A DNA stretch of 64,000 nucleotides from Ryuthela nishihirai (GCA_038380435.1 JAWZYU010000001.1:13930001-13994000); one strand, 5' to 3'. Shown: positions 31,496 to 44,560, numbered from the stretch's first letter. Numbers and translations are program-made. The notes: generated by a model not told the origin, from the letters alone.

Positions 31496-31775
31496 TCTCC
31501 CTGAGTGGGATTCTAATCGTCTTCTGAATATATGCCATGTGATTTAACCATTAATCTATCAGCGGCTATTTCACTTTTCAGCTCTCTTTTCATGAAGGTA
31601 ATTGCTGAAAGATTGCAGACTCTATATCATAGATGGCGCGCTAAGAGCGATAAAAATATCGCGAAGATTTATAATCACAATTAGTAAAAAATGAACTGGC
31701 TGTTGTTAGTTGAGTGGTTAAAACATCTGGTATGTATTCAGAAGACGTCAGTTCGATTCCTACTCCGATCGACTC
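31496..31775. repeat. Two tRNA-like SINE fragments in opposite orientation
   Basis: At 31,700-31,775 (plus) TTAGTTGAGTGGTTAAAACA and CAGTTCGATTCC look like boxes A and B. The reverse complement of 31,496-31,570 gives a related sequence with TATATTCAGAAGACG in both. Neither folds as a convincing tRNA. Confidence 0.5.
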
Positions 31776-32075
31776 TAATTCTTTGAAATCTTCGTTTACA
31801 GGTAATCTGTGCCTTTAGTACTGATTAACAACGATTCATCAGAGACATTTAAATACATTAATAATACTAACAGTTTTCAAATATAGGTTTTATATGTTTG
31901 TATCTATGGTTATAATTAATCTAATAATATATGCAAAGTATCATTTCTAAGTAACGTGAATTTAAAAAGGCGAATAATATTTGATCTATAATGCATTGCA
32001 TCAATTTAAACTGAAGTTGTAAGAAGAATATTTTCATCTTAAATGCATAAGAGTAGAATGAAAGCAAAGCCTTAC

Positions 32076-32310
32076 CTATCTTTTTGTATGCAGCCGTCTC
32101 GACCCGGCGGCCCATTGGTCTCGAGCCTCCTTCTTGGGCAACGGAACCTCCCAGGGGAGCCATCAAGAAGGCTTGTGGAGAAGGCTTGGGGAGCCTGCAG
32201 CAAATGAAGGGCCCTTACGGACCCTTCAAGAAAAGGTTCTAAGGAAACATTAAGAAAGCTCAAGGCTTTTAACAATTTCTTTACCAGCCGTCAAAGCTGC
32301 TGGATTTTGC
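32076..32310 (-). other. Exon-like block 2 with acceptor and donor
   Basis: On the minus strand TTTGATCTCTCTTGCAG precedes the block and AAAGATAG|GTAAGG ends it, both good splice matches. The acceptor side resembles the block at 29,885 and the donor side the block at 35,824 (CCAATGGG-CG-CGG followed by the donor). Reading frame is not continuous through the 235 bp, so if it is an exon it is dead or non-coding. Confidence 0.4.
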
Positions 32311-33461
32311 CTGCAAGAGAGATCAAAGGGAACTTAGGACATAAGAGTCGTAATTCAGTGGATATTTCGAGTGTTTACAACTTACATATGAATGTACGGC
32401 ACTCAAACTGTGAAATGACGGATAGATGTATTACACTATATTGAAGATATGTTTAGTATTTTGCTTTCAGAGTTAACGAGTAAAAATATAAACAGAAAAA
32501 AATTAATGCTGCATGGAAAAAACTAATTCAGCAAAAATTTTCCAGAGGAAGGCGGAGGTGATGTTGTAAAAATTGCTTTAGTAGGGCCCCCCCTACTAAA
32601 AAATTATTCATCGCCCCCCCCCCCCCCCCGGGCGATGAATAATTTTTTAAAGATAGAAATATTTAGGTCTAGTTGTTCATTAATGAGCGAAGTTGGGAAA
32701 CTGTAAATATGCATACATTACACCAAAATATAAATTAAGAATTCCCGAAAACAAAACGGTAAAAAAAGGCAAACGTATTATTGAGAAAGTACTTAAAAAT
32801 GTTTCTTCATATTAATATATAATAAAAAATGATATGCTTCCGAAAACAAACGAATAGTGAAAAAATAACATTTAAATATAAGAAAAAGAAACCCTAATAT
32901 TATTCAAAATAAATTATTTTTCGATCAGTTTTTCTAAAGGTGGGGGGAACTGTTCTTCTTAACCCCTCTGTCGATGCCCATGAAATGGAAAGAGTTGAAC
33001 AAGTAACATTTGAGAGTTATTTTAATAGAATCATGAATCAAAAATTCATTCACGTCTCTTTTTCCCAAAGCTACAAGTAATTTTTTAAAACTTTTTTTTA
33101 CAAATCTACTCCTTATAGTTTTGAAATGAATTTATAGTTTCTGCCGATAAGATAGGCGGGAAAAATAACTTGAAGTGTTCATAATAACTAGCAGCGGTGC
33201 AGGTGAATGGCAACTGAGAATATGAGACTGTATGGTTGATGATTCGACACTTTCCACACAGATCATTAAATCGATGACCTATCGCTCATCACTCAATAGA
33301 CATATTCGAGAAATGCCGAATTGTGAACTGCTCATTTGCATAGTTTTCCCTATTGCAACTCACTCTAAGCCATTGGAACACTGGTAGAGAGCAGATTTTT
33401 TCCAACTTTTCTTGGTTCGCAGCTCCTCAAAATAAGAATAACCTTTTTCCAAGGCTTTTCG
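32311..33461. other. AT-rich DNA, nothing recognised except a hairpin
   Basis: Apart from the C-run foldback at 32,598-32,648 no structure stands out. Confidence 0.4.
32598..32648. repeat. 18-bp inverted repeat around a C-run
   Basis: AAAAAATTATTCATCGCC (32,598-32,615) and its exact complement (32,631-32,648) flank a run of C. A GGGCCCCCCC tract lies just before. Confidence 0.85.
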
Positions 33462-33842
33462 ACTCTGAATTTGTTTATTTAGCTCTGATCGGCACTTTCT
33501 TTGCACACACCTAAATGGCCAGGTCATAAGAACCCCAAGGGCCAGAGAAAGCTGGGCGAAGGAGACCCACTGGACAACTGTTAGGAGACAGAGGATGCCT
33601 CTCGTCAAGGCCATCCAGCTTGTTCTTTAGCTTGCACAGGATATAGCTCTCCTGCACACGGAGCCATGGCTTTATGACCCATCCGACGGACGGCCAAGCC
33701 CATCGGTGTCCCCTTTCTGACTTAGGGCAGGATGAGGGTCAGCTGAGAAAAATCTCAACGCTCAAGCAGGTAGGACTCCAATCTAAGGACCCCAAATTAC
33801 GAGACTAACGCTGATGACTGACGCTAATGACCCCGTCCCTTA
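33462..33842 (-). repeat. SINE family A, old full-length copy
   Basis: Follows the whole body (GGCACTTTCTTTGCACAC, AAATGGCCAGGTCA, CAAGGCCATCCAGC, CATCCGACGGACGGCC, AAATCTCAACGCT) but is about 20 per cent diverged by eye, and its tRNA head is badly decayed. Confidence 0.85.
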
Positions 33843-35823
33843 TACTCTAAAAATACCGAATGGTAACGCATATACACTAAATATGAAACAAGATTTTATT
33901 ATTCATATAATTTATCTTATTTAGTGTATGTATTATTTATTATAATTCGATTTAATATTAACGAGGTAGTCACAAGTGAGTGAAAAAAACTATGAAATAA
34001 AAAGAAATATAGTTGAAATACATATATGATTGTTATGAATGTTGAACTATTTATAAAAAAAATTGGTTTCTTTCTATTTTAATCAGATCCAGTTATTTAA
34101 TTGTTCATTTATTATAATTGTTTTATGAGATGAATGCTTTCATAACATAAATTTTTATTACTTTATTACAGCTTTATTACAAAGTTAAAATTTAATATTC
34201 GCAGCTCTTTCGAAAGATTTTCCTACCAATTTGAGGACCTCAGACTATAATTTGAAAAACCCTGGTTTATAAGGGATATAAAGAACGAGAACATATTTTC
34301 CGGTGATAAAAAAAAATTACTAGTTTTGAAAACGTTCACTTATTTCTTTGAAACTGCTACTTATTTTTTTCCATTTGCCAGATTCTATAATGATATAAAA
34401 ATATCAATAAAATGAACGTAATTTAACACAATAATCAAAATTTTAGCGTGTATTGGCTTCACGCAATAATGCTGTATGACGTTTTTCACAAGATCGCAAT
34501 AACGGCAAATGCGAATACCTGCAATTAGGACCAATGCGCATGCGCTCATTCAGTCAGCTCTAGAAAAATGTTTCATTTTTTCTAACTTCTCCCGATTGTT
34601 CAAAACTTCATCGAAGTTTATTTCGAGAAAAAAAAAAACGCTAATGCATATATCGTAAGCTTGAAAATATTATATCAATTGAATTTCCACTGTTTACATA
34701 AAACCTTAAAAAGCCCTCATGATATCTATCCAACAATAGTTCAATGAGGAAGAAACTTGATTCGAAATCACATTCTTCTTCTGCATCCGGACAAAAGAAA
34801 TACATTGAAAGAGGAGGTAGCTGGGGAGACTATGAGCATGCGCAGTAGATGTCTCGACGGTTCTCACAGGTCACGTGTTCACAACATGCCAATTAACCTA
34901 TGATCTGTGGGAACTGTCGAATCTTTTACTGCGCATTCTCACAGTCTCCGTAATTGCCCCCAACTCTCCACCACTGCTACAAATAAACCAAAACCCTTTC
35001 GTAAAACATTCTCGTGGCTCATTCACTTTCTGCTGCTTATTTTTGCACTCCTCAACTTTTATTAAATCAACTTTTATTAAATCATTTTTCAGTAACATTT
35101 AAAGTTTACAGCTGATCTTTACTGGAAAAAGAGTCCGAGCAACGAAGTTTTAAAATTCTGATGTGCTTAAATTATCTTCATGAGGTTCGCAACGTCCTAT
35201 TTATTTGCGCAATAGCCACAATTTTTATATCAGTTATTCCCGATTAAAAAGAAAAGGGTCAACCATTATGCATTTCCTTTTGAAAGTCGTAGAACTACGT
35301 TTTATAGTTTAATGCGCTAACATGAAAATTGAAATAGTTAAAGTACATGTTATTTTATGATAATAATTATTTCTTAACTGATGGTGCATTAGCTTTGGGA
35401 GGAGTAATTGAATCCTTATTAGAAATTTCAAATAATTTATTTCTGTAAAAAAAAACGAGATATGACAAAAAATGACTTTTGTACTTTAAAACGCTTTGTG
35501 ATCAATATGCAAGTGAATACGGAATTATGAGACATTCCTTATTTTTCTATTATTAATCTAAATCGTAAAAATGGAAGATTTTCTACTTTGACTAACTACT
35601 TTAAACATTAATCTGACATGAATATCAATTTAATTGTTAATTACGTTGTTAATCACTGAAAAAAATTGAATTAAGCACAGCTTTTATTTAAAACTAGCAT
35701 TCTTTGTTAAAGTAATAGTTCTGAGGCATAAAGCCCTAGGTTTTTGCCTCAACGTTTCTGCGAAATCACGTTATAGAAAAGCGTGTAAAATCTGATCAGC
35801 AACGATCATGAAATTTGTCTTAC
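33843..35823. other. AT-rich DNA, nothing recognised
   Basis: No conserved frame or shared repeat seen. CTTTTATTAAATCA is tandemly duplicated near 35,057-35,086. Confidence 0.4.
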
Positions 35824-35990
35824 CTAACTTTTGGAATGCTGCTTGGGCCCCTCCGACGTCCCATTGGCACGGGGACTCCTTCCTCAGCAAGCATCCGGGT
35901 TAACGAAGTTGGTTACGGGTTAACGGGTTGCGAAGGTTAACGAAACAACACAGCTTAAACTGATTGGGGAAGGTATTGTGACGATTCATT
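35824..35990 (-). other. Exon-like block 3 (donor side)
   Basis: On the minus strand CCAATGGGACGTCGGAGG leads to CCAAAAGTTAG|GTAAGAC, parallel to the end of the block at 32,076. The upstream limit is unclear; direct GTTAACG repeats occur near 35,900-35,945. Confidence 0.3.
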
Positions 35991-36619
35991 CAAGTGTTGA
36001 AATAATCGATACTCTCGTTACGTCTTTTACATTGTGACGATTGCTTAGAAGCTATCTGGGTTTCAGACATCTATCAAATGGAAACTTTTTGATTCGTAAT
36101 GAAAATGAAAAAGTCTGATATTCAGAATATTTTTAATACGTTATAATGCGAATATATAATATTACATTTGCGAAACAATGTAAATAGACATTTAAACAAA
36201 AGAAAAATATCGCCTCTTGCAAATAAGTGGTGTTCTTTCAAGAGAAATAGTAGCAACAGTAGCGGTTGATCTTCACTTATAATCGATACATATATATATC
36301 TAAATAATTTCATACTTGTAAAAATCTAAATAGTGGAAATACCAATACGGAAAAACAAACGAAATATAGCAAGAAAAATAAAAAGCACACGTACAATTGT
36401 AGATATCACATGTTCGGGATGAATGTGACGGAATTGTCCTCCCAAATTCCCGTTTAATTTCCAATATTATATTAAAGCTACAAATAATGGGAAAAATAAA
36501 ATAACGAAATATTTATTTAATGCGTCAATAATAAAAGAAATGGGTAGTGTAGTATTAGTTAATTTAAATAAAAGATTTAAACGATTGACCTTAAAAGAGT
36601 GCTCATTATAGTTAATATA
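35991..36619. other. AT-rich DNA, nothing recognised
   Basis: No gene or shared repeat seen on either strand. Confidence 0.4.
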
Positions 36620-36621
36620 TA

Positions 36622-37063
36622 CAGGGTGAATCTGAAAAAGTGGGCAAAACTTTACGGGGTGGTAGAACGCAGCTATACGAGCAAAATTCGTCATAGAATG
36701 TATGGTCGGAACGCAAACGGCGAGCCGCTAGGTGGTGTTGGAAATGGTATAAAAGGGTCGGTCCTCGCACCCAACGGCACCCAACGGTCCCTATCCCGCA
36801 GGTGTGAAGCCTGCATTACAGCTGGCGGCAGCTCTTTTGAACAATTTCTTTGAGCATGTACCTCAATTACATTCCTGTTAATAAAATGTTTTCTGAAGTA
36901 TCTCCTCTCCTTCTTGTGTTCATTCTTTAAATGTGACAGTGGAAAACTACCTTTTAACTTCTCACCGCTTGCGTTCCGACCTTACATTCTATGACGAATA
37001 TTGCTCGTATAGCTGCGTTCTACCACCCCGTAAAGTTTTGCCCACTTTTTCAGATTCACCCTG
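36622..37063. mobile_element. TA-flanked MITE with about 100-bp inverted termini
   Basis: TA on both sides; termini CAGGGTGAATCTGAAAAAGT and its complement, with arms of about 100 bp differing at a handful of sites (GCAAAACTTTACGGGGTGG is exact). The middle of about 240 bp has no transposase. TA duplication suggests mobilisation by a Tc1/mariner enzyme. Confidence 0.93.
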
Positions 37064-37431
37064 TATATGCATATCTCTTTGAAGACAGTCAAACTGTTTC
37101 GATTTCTCATATCCAGTGATAAAGAATTGCAAACCTATGGTGCCAAATAAGCGAAGTGCCTCTGGAGAATATTCTTCTTTGCCAACGGTAATTCAAACAT
37201 TACTCCTTTCATTCGTAAATTGCATTCAATACGTTTACTCTTTATCCACTGCTTATTTTAATATAAAAACAATATAATTCTATACATATATATATATGTC
37301 GAATATAATGAAAATAAATTAAAGTAGATGGGTCTAAAGTAAAAAAAAAATTAACATTACGCACTAACTTAAATATTTTTATGTACCAAAATAAAATCTA
37401 TAAATCTCCATAGAATTCTACAAATAAAATA

Positions 37432-37873
37432 CAGGTGCTCCCCTACTTGCGAACGTTCAACTTACGAACTTTCAGACTTACGAATAATTTGATGGTACGT
37501 CTAAAATTTAAATTTCGCGCAGATTCGTGGCGTTGAAGTCGATAGCGTGGTCTAATTTTACTTTTTTTTGTTATTAACAATACGCATTATATTATTTACG
37601 TACAAACATATACATTAACAGTAAAAGTTGTTTTACTTATAATATCGACTTTATGTTACCATATACCACAGCAGATTTTCACCGCATTTGAAACACCTGC
37701 CAGTAAGCAGTAGCGAGCGGGTAAACGAGTGCAATGCATTCTGCTAAGTACATTGAAGGATCAAACTCTAACAATAAGTGGTTATTCTGTTTACAAATGT
37801 ACTCTTTAGGTTAGTTTTCGATTTAAGACAAAACCTCGGGAACGTAACCTGTTCATATGTAGGGGAGTACCTG
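37432..37873. mobile_element. TA-flanked MITE, pogo/Tigger-like termini
   Basis: Termini CAGGTGCTCCCCTAC and GTAGGGGAGTACCTG with TA on both sides. The CAGGTRCTCCCC start and the CTTACGAACTT terminal phrase resemble pogo/Tigger MITEs. The interior of about 360 bp is non-coding. Its right end touches the 3' end of the minus-strand LINE. The gap 37,066-37,429 has no recognised gene. Confidence 0.85.
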
Positions 37874-37876
37874 TAC

Positions 37877-40800
37877 TATAATTCTCACTACTCAGAAGAG
37901 ATTGCTGACTCCTTTGCCTAACCTCTTCATTACTTATAAAGTTGAACCACCTAATGCCCAAGATACTGCTTAATCATCTGGAATCAAAAGCATCACGTTT
38001 CCTGTTATCTTGTACACAAAGCATTCAAGTTTCACTACAATAACTATCCCAAAAAAGAACCAAACTATAATACAATGTAATTTTATCCTTCAGGTGTTTA
38101 TGCCTATTTCTACAACACTCTCCGTAGATTATTAAAAGTCCCGGCAGCAATCTCTATCCGTCTGTTAATCTCATGCTGCACATCACCAGTATCTGTTACA
38201 TAGCACCCAAGATAATTAAACTGTGACATCTGTTCAAGATTGCAACCATTCAGATTAACTGAATCACAGCCTGCCTGACCAATTTTCATCACTTTAGTTT
38301 TCTCTCTGTTTATAACCAAACCTACTCTACAGTCTCATCAACAGTTCGAATGAAAGAGTTCATCGCATCAACATCATTTGCCAAAAGGGTTAAATCATCA
38401 GCAAAATCTAAATCAGAAATTCTAGTATCTCCAGACCATTTAAGGCCAAAATCTTTCCCTTGAAATGAATTTCGCATAACATAGTCAATAACCAAGCTAA
38501 AGAGAAAAGGAGACAAAATACACCCTTGTCAAACACCAGACGTAATGCTAAACCAATTGCTACAAGCCTTACCATTTCTCAAACACGACTCATTGTTATT
38601 ATAGAGAGCTTTCATTATGTTAACTAACTTGTCTGGTATACCATATGATCTCACAATCAACCACAAATTATGACGATCAACAGAGTCGAAAGCCTTTTTG
38701 AAATCAACAAAACTAACAACCAAAGATTTTTAAAACTCTAACCATTTCTCAAGAATCTGTCTAAGTGAAAATATCTGATCTACACATCCCCTACCACTTC
38801 TGAATCCACGTTGCTCATCACGTAATTGCTTGTCAACTAGATTCCTAATTCTATTAAGCACAATCATGCAAAGAACTTTACCAGGAACAGAAAGTAGTCT
38901 GATACCCCTATAGTTATCACAAGAATTGCTATCACCTTTTTTAAAAATAGGGATAATAATAGCTCTGGTAAAATCCTTAGGAACCATGTCTTTATTATCA
39001 AAGATATTCAAAATTTCAGGCATCCATGTGGTAACCGAAACATTCCCAGATCTAAGCATTTACCTAGTAATTTCTTCTACTCCTGGGAATTTATGAAGTT
39101 TAAGTTTAAAAATAGCCAAAATAACTTCAGATTGTGTTATAGAGTCAACATTAAAGCCACCAATGTACCTATCATCATTAAAAACAATGGGAGTAGAACT
39201 AACCACCATGTTTAGAACATCACTGAAATGCTCAGCCCAACCAGCCATCACATAATCCTCACCTCCTATAACCTTACCTTGTTTATCCTACAATAACTGC
39301 AAACTGGTACGTTTTCTACCATACAAAACATTAACTATCTGATACAGCTCTCTGCTGTTCTCCTGTCTAACTACTTCCTCGGCTTTGTCAGCCAAGCCAT
39401 CAAGTCAAAGATTCTTATCAGCAGCTAACTGATCCTTTACACGTTTATTAAACTCTCTATAATGCTTTGTATTAGGACTAGTAAGATATTGATTAAGGAC
39501 ATTCCTGCAATTTTTTCTTTCTGAAATAAGATCAAGTGTCGAGTTTGAGTGATCATAATCGCTGAAATAATTATACTCCTCTGCTCCTTTTTCCCAAAGA
39601 AAGTACTGTTAGTTTCTAAAAACGCCTGTTTAAAATGGACCGATTCTTCCTCAAATTCAGTAGCAAGCAACCATGTCTCTTATAATTACTAAGTAACCTA
39701 TTATGGTAAGCTTTAGCTATAACTGGGTCTTTCAGAGCTCCAGAATTAAAGATAATTTTTTAACCTTGTCACAACACTTCTTAAGTTTAAGTTGTAAGAC
39801 ACTATTAACAAGGTTAGATTCAATTTCAGCTCCCCTATATGACCTGGTATTCCTAACAGAACCTGCCCATTTGCTGTTAATTAATATATAATCTATCATA
39901 TTCTTATGCAGCCCATCAGATGAAATCCATGTGTACTTATGTATGTCTCGATGTTTGTAACAAGTGTTAGTTATTCTGAAACCATTGAGTTTACTTACGT
40001 GTAGGAGACGTTTCCCATTGCGATTACAGCTACCAATACCAAAAGGGCCTATCACTCCTCCCCAAAGGTCAGAGAATTTTGGCATTGAAGTCACCTAGAA
40101 CAAGGGTAATATATCCTTTCTTGACAGAATTCAAAATATCCTGAAGTTGTCCGTAAAACCAAGATCATCCTCATCCTCAGTGGTGCATAACAACACATAA
40201 CATTCAAGTCTTTTATTCTTGTCTGAAATTTTGCTGTAAGAAACATTTCATTAATGCACTGATATCCTAGAAGTGCATCACTGACGTGTCTGCTAAGAAG
40301 CAGACCTAGGCCTTGGTGATGCTTATTATCTTCCTTCCATAAAAAGAGAAATTTAGGATTATTTTTAAGAATCTGACTTTTATTTGTCCATCTGGTCAGC
40401 TTGTTATAACGATGGAATTCTTGTGTGAGGACATCAAGAATGTGTACACATTTAAGTAAGCACAGAGCTTACTTAAATAATCTCTGTGCAGAGTCCTTAA
40501 ATTCCAATTACCCATGGAGAGAAAATGGTTAGTGGGATGTTTAATGGATGTTAAAGAAACTCTGCTTATTGAGAGAGGGAATGCCGATAATATCAAACAG
40601 TCCCCTAATTGCAGGCATGGGGCAAAACTACACGTTCGCCCTCTACTAAAGGCTGAAGCCGTCTGCATTGCAAGACTTCCTCCAATGTAGAATTTGACGA
40701 TGCCAGTAGTAGCAAGAGTTTAGGTGCCTGCGATGACCTCTGCTCAGTATTATCCACCAGCTGATAAAAGATATCCTGCGAATCTATGCACTTGGGGCTG

Positions 40801-40938
40801 TCAACCCACAAACAAACAGAAAACACAGCGAAAGATTCTCCATCCAGAGAAGCCCACCAGTGCAGCAAATTCAGGATCCATAATCAAGCCTCAGAGCCTT
40901 AATCCAGTCCAGTAAGTTTATAAGGTCAGCACCAGGGT
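37877..40938 (-). mobile_element. RTE-like LINE, minus strand, truncated and decayed
   Basis: Colinear with the full-length copy at 40,973-44,560. It starts near the leader phrase CCCTGGTGCTGACC, about 265 bp inside the other copy's 5' end, and stops where TAATGAAGAGGTTAGGC is followed by unrelated sequence next to a MITE. Recognisable protein pieces: endonuclease N-terminus, YKHRDIHKYTWISSDGLHKN, GVDEITT-like segments, FVDFKKAFDSVDRHNLW, and DLDFADDLTLLAND (the catalytic FADD box). Many frameshifts and stops make it clearly inactive. A 29-bp foldback at 40,450-40,478 is absent from the other copy. Confidence 0.92.
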
Positions 40939-40972
40939 CATTTAAAAATATTAATAAACCACTAATTCTGGT

Positions 40973-43900
40973 CTGTAAATGGTAGCTAGGTTGTCACTGG
41001 AAGGAGAGCTATGCACCAATCCCCTGTGATGATGCATAGAACCGGCCAGGCCTAGCACCTAATGTCCGACCCCGCCTTCTCGTGGTGCGGACCGTTAGTA
41101 ACTTTCAAAAGAGATACTCTCTTGTGGAAGTGAACGGAAGGGGAGGGCTGCCAGATTAGTGTGGCCTACTGATCTGGACAACTATGGCTACTTTTCTTTT
41201 TTTTCTACCCTGCTGAGGAGTGGTCAACCACACAGGGTCCTGGTGCTGACCATATAAACCTACTGGACTGGACAGATATATGGCTCTGATCTTGATTATG
41301 GATCCTGATTTTGCTGCACTGGTGGGCTTCTGTGGAGGGAAAATCTTCCGCTGTGTTTTCTGTTTGTTTGTGGGTTGACAGCCCCAAGTGAATAGATTCA
41401 CAGGATATGTTTATCAGCTGGTGGATAATCCTGAGCAGAGGTCATCGCAGGCACCTGAACTCTTTGCTTCTATTGGCATCGTCAAATTCTACATTGGAGG
41501 AAGTCTTCCAGTGTAGATGGCTTCAGCCTTCAGTAGTGGGGGAACGGGTCTTTGCCCCATGTCTGCGATTAGGGGGCTGTTTGATATTGTCGGCATTCCC
41601 TCTCTCAATAAACATAGTTTCTTTAAACATCCCACTAACCATTTTCTCTCCATAGGTAGTTGGAATGCGAGGACTTTGCACAGAGCTTTTTCTCTTGATG
41701 TCCTCACACAAGAATTCCACCGTTATAATTTAGATATTCTCGGCTTGCAAGAGACCAGATGGACAGATAAAGGTCAGATTCTTAAAAATAATCTTAAATT
41801 TCTTTTTTCAGGGAGGGACGACAATAAGCATCACCAAGGCGTGGGTCTGCTTCTCAGCAGACACGCCAGTGATGCTCTTCTAGGATATGAGTGCTTTAAT
41901 GAAAGGTTTCTTACAGCAAAATTTCAGACAAGCGTTAAAGACTTGAATGTTATCTGCTGTTATGCCCCCACTGAGGATGCCGATGAGGATGAGAAGGATA
42001 GGCTTTACGGACAACTTCAGGATATTTTGAATTCTGTCAAGAAAGGAGATATTACCCTTGTTCTTGGTGACTTCAATGCCAAAGTTGGTACTGACTCTGA
42101 CCTTTGGGGATAGGTGATTGGCCCTTTTGGTATTGGTAGCTGCAATGGCAATGGGCAACGTCTCCTACAGGTAAGTAAACTCAATGGATTCAGAATAACT
42201 AACACTTATTACAAACACCGCGACATACATAAGTACACATGGGTTTCACCTGATGGGCTGCATAAGAATATGATTGATTACATATTAATTAACAGCAAAT
42301 GGGCTAGTTCTGTTAGGAATACCAGGGCATATAGGGGAGCTGAAATTGGATCTGACCATTACCTTGTTAAAAGTGTGTTGCAAATTAAACTTAAAAAGTG
42401 TTGTGCTAGGGTTAAAAAATTTACTTTTAATACTGAAGCGCTGAAAGATCCAGTTATAGCCAAAGCTTACCATGATAGGTTACGTAGTCATTATGACAGT
42501 CATGGTTTGCTTACTACTGAAGTTGAGGAAGAATGGGATCATTTTAAACAGGCTTTTTTGGACACTAACAGTACTCTTTTAGGAAAAAAGGAGCAGAAGA
42601 GGCAGAATTATCTGAGTGATAAGGCACTTGAGTTTATTTCGGAAAGAAAGAACTGAAGGAATGTCTTTAATCAATACCCTACTAGTCCTAATAGAAAGCG
42701 TTATAGGGAACTTATTAAACGTGTAAAAGATCAGTTAGCTGCTGATAAGAATCTTTGGCTTGATGGTTTGGCTGACAAAGCCGAGGAAGCAGTTAGACAG
42801 CACAACAGCAGAGAGCTGTACCAGATAGTTAATGTTTTGTGTGGGAGAAAACGGACAGGCATACAAGGATTGAAGGATAAACAAGGTAAGGTTATAGAAG
42901 GGGAGGATTCTGTCATGGCTAGGTGGGCTGAGCATTTCAGTGATGTTCTAAACAATGTAGTTAGTTCTACTCCCATTGTTTGCAATGATGATAGATGCAT
43001 TGGTGGCTTTAATGTTGGCCCTATAACACAATCTGAAGTTATTTTGGCTGTTTCTAAACTTAAACTACATAAATCCCCAGGGGTAGATGAAATTACTACG
43101 GAAATGCTTAGAGCTGGGAATGTTTCGGTTACCACCTGGATGACTGAAATTCTGAATCTCTTTTATGATAAAGGCATGGTTCCTAAGGATTTTACCAGAG
43201 CTATTGTTATCCCTATTTTCAAAAAAGGTGATCGCAGTTCTTGTGATAACTATAGGGGTATCAGCCTACTCTCTGTTCCAGGTAAAGTTCTTTCCATGAT
43301 TGTGCTTAATAGAATTAAGAATCTGGTTGACAGTCAATTGCGTGATGAGCAATGTGGATTCAGAAGTGGTAGGGGATGTGTGGATCAGATATTTTCACTT
43401 AGGCAGATTCTTGAGAAATGTTTAGAGTTTCAGAAACCTTTGGTTGCTAGCTTTGTTGATTTCAAAAAGGCTTTCGACTCTGTTGATCGTCATAATTTGT
43501 GGTTGATTGTGAGATCATATGGTATACCAGACAAGTTAGTTAACATTATGAAAGCTCTCTATAATAACACTGAGTCATGTGTGAGAGTTGGTAAGGCTTG
43601 TAGCAATTGGTTTAGCATTACTTCTGGTTTTCGACAACGGTGCATTTTGTCTCCTTTTCTCTTTAGCTTGGTTATTGATTATGTTATGCGAAATTCACTT
43701 CAAGGGAAAGATTTTGGCCTTAAATGGGCTGGAGATACGAAAATTTCTGATTTAGATTATGCTGATGATTTAGCCCTTTTGGCAAATGATGTTGATGAGA
43801 TGAACTCTTTCATTCGAGCTGTTGATGAAACTGGTAGTAGAGTAGGGTTGGTTATAAACAGAGAGAAAACTAAAGTGATGAAAATTGGTGGCTGTGATTC

Positions 43901-44560
43901 AGTTAAACTGAATGGTTGCAATCTTGAACAGGTGTCACAGTTTAATTATCTTGGGAGCTACGTAACAGATACTAGTGATGTGCGGCATGAGATTAACAGA
44001 CGAATAGGGATTGCTGCCGGGACTTTTAAGAATCTATGGAGAGTGTGGAGAAATAGGCATATACACCTAAAGACTAAAATTAGACTGTATAATAGTTTGG
44101 TTCTTTCTAGGGTTAGTTATGGTAGTGAAACTTGGACACTTTGTAAACAAGATAACAGGAAACTAGATGCTTTTGGTTCCAGATGCTTACGCAGTATCTT
44201 GGGCATTAGGTGGTTCAAGTTTGTAACTAATGATGAGGTTAGGCGAAGGAGTTTGCAACCTCCTTTAAGCAGCATATTGTGCTGAGAGAGACTCCGTTGG
44301 TTTGGCCATGTTGCCCGTATGAATAATTATAGATTGGCGAATAGGGTTATGAACAGTGTGCCTAAAGGCCTCAGAAAGAAGGGGAGACCTAGGATGCGGT
44401 GGGCAGACAATGTCAAACAGGACCTTGTTAGAATTGGTGTGCAGTGGCCAGATGCAGTAGATGTAGCTCAGGATAGACTTGCTTGGAGAACTAAATTGCA
44501 CGGTCTGGTTGGACCTCCGTAGCCCATGGCTGCTTGAGGATGATGATGATGATGATGATG
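40973..44560 (+). mobile_element. Full-length RTE-like LINE with 9-bp target duplications
   Basis: AATTCTGGT at 40,964-40,972 and 44,561-44,569 flanks the element. It has a 544-bp leader, one long reading frame, and a (GAT)n tail at 44,538-44,560 in place of poly(A), as in RTE and similar clades. Clade assignment is by protein and tail features, and CR1/L2-type placement cannot be excluded without a tree. Confidence 0.93.
41517..44522 (+). pseudogene. LINE endonuclease-reverse transcriptase, three in-frame stops, no frameshift
   Basis: One frame of 1,002 codons is interrupted only by TAG 42,111-42,113, TGA 42,654-42,656 and TGA 44,283-44,285. The APE-type endonuclease occupies about residues 45-275 (GSWNARTLHRAF, ILGLQETRW, VLGDFNAKVG, GSDHYLVKS). 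Reverse transcriptase spans about residues 500-790: VIPIFKKGDRSSCDNYRGIS, FVDFKKAFDSVDR with the first catalytic Asp, and DLDYADDLALLAND with the YADD box. After it come YGSETWTLCKQDNRKL and WFGHVARMNNYRL, the C-terminal domain of this group, ending KLHGLVGPP. It would nick target DNA and copy its own RNA there. Lack of indels means fairly recent insertion or recent loss of function. Confidence 0.92.
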
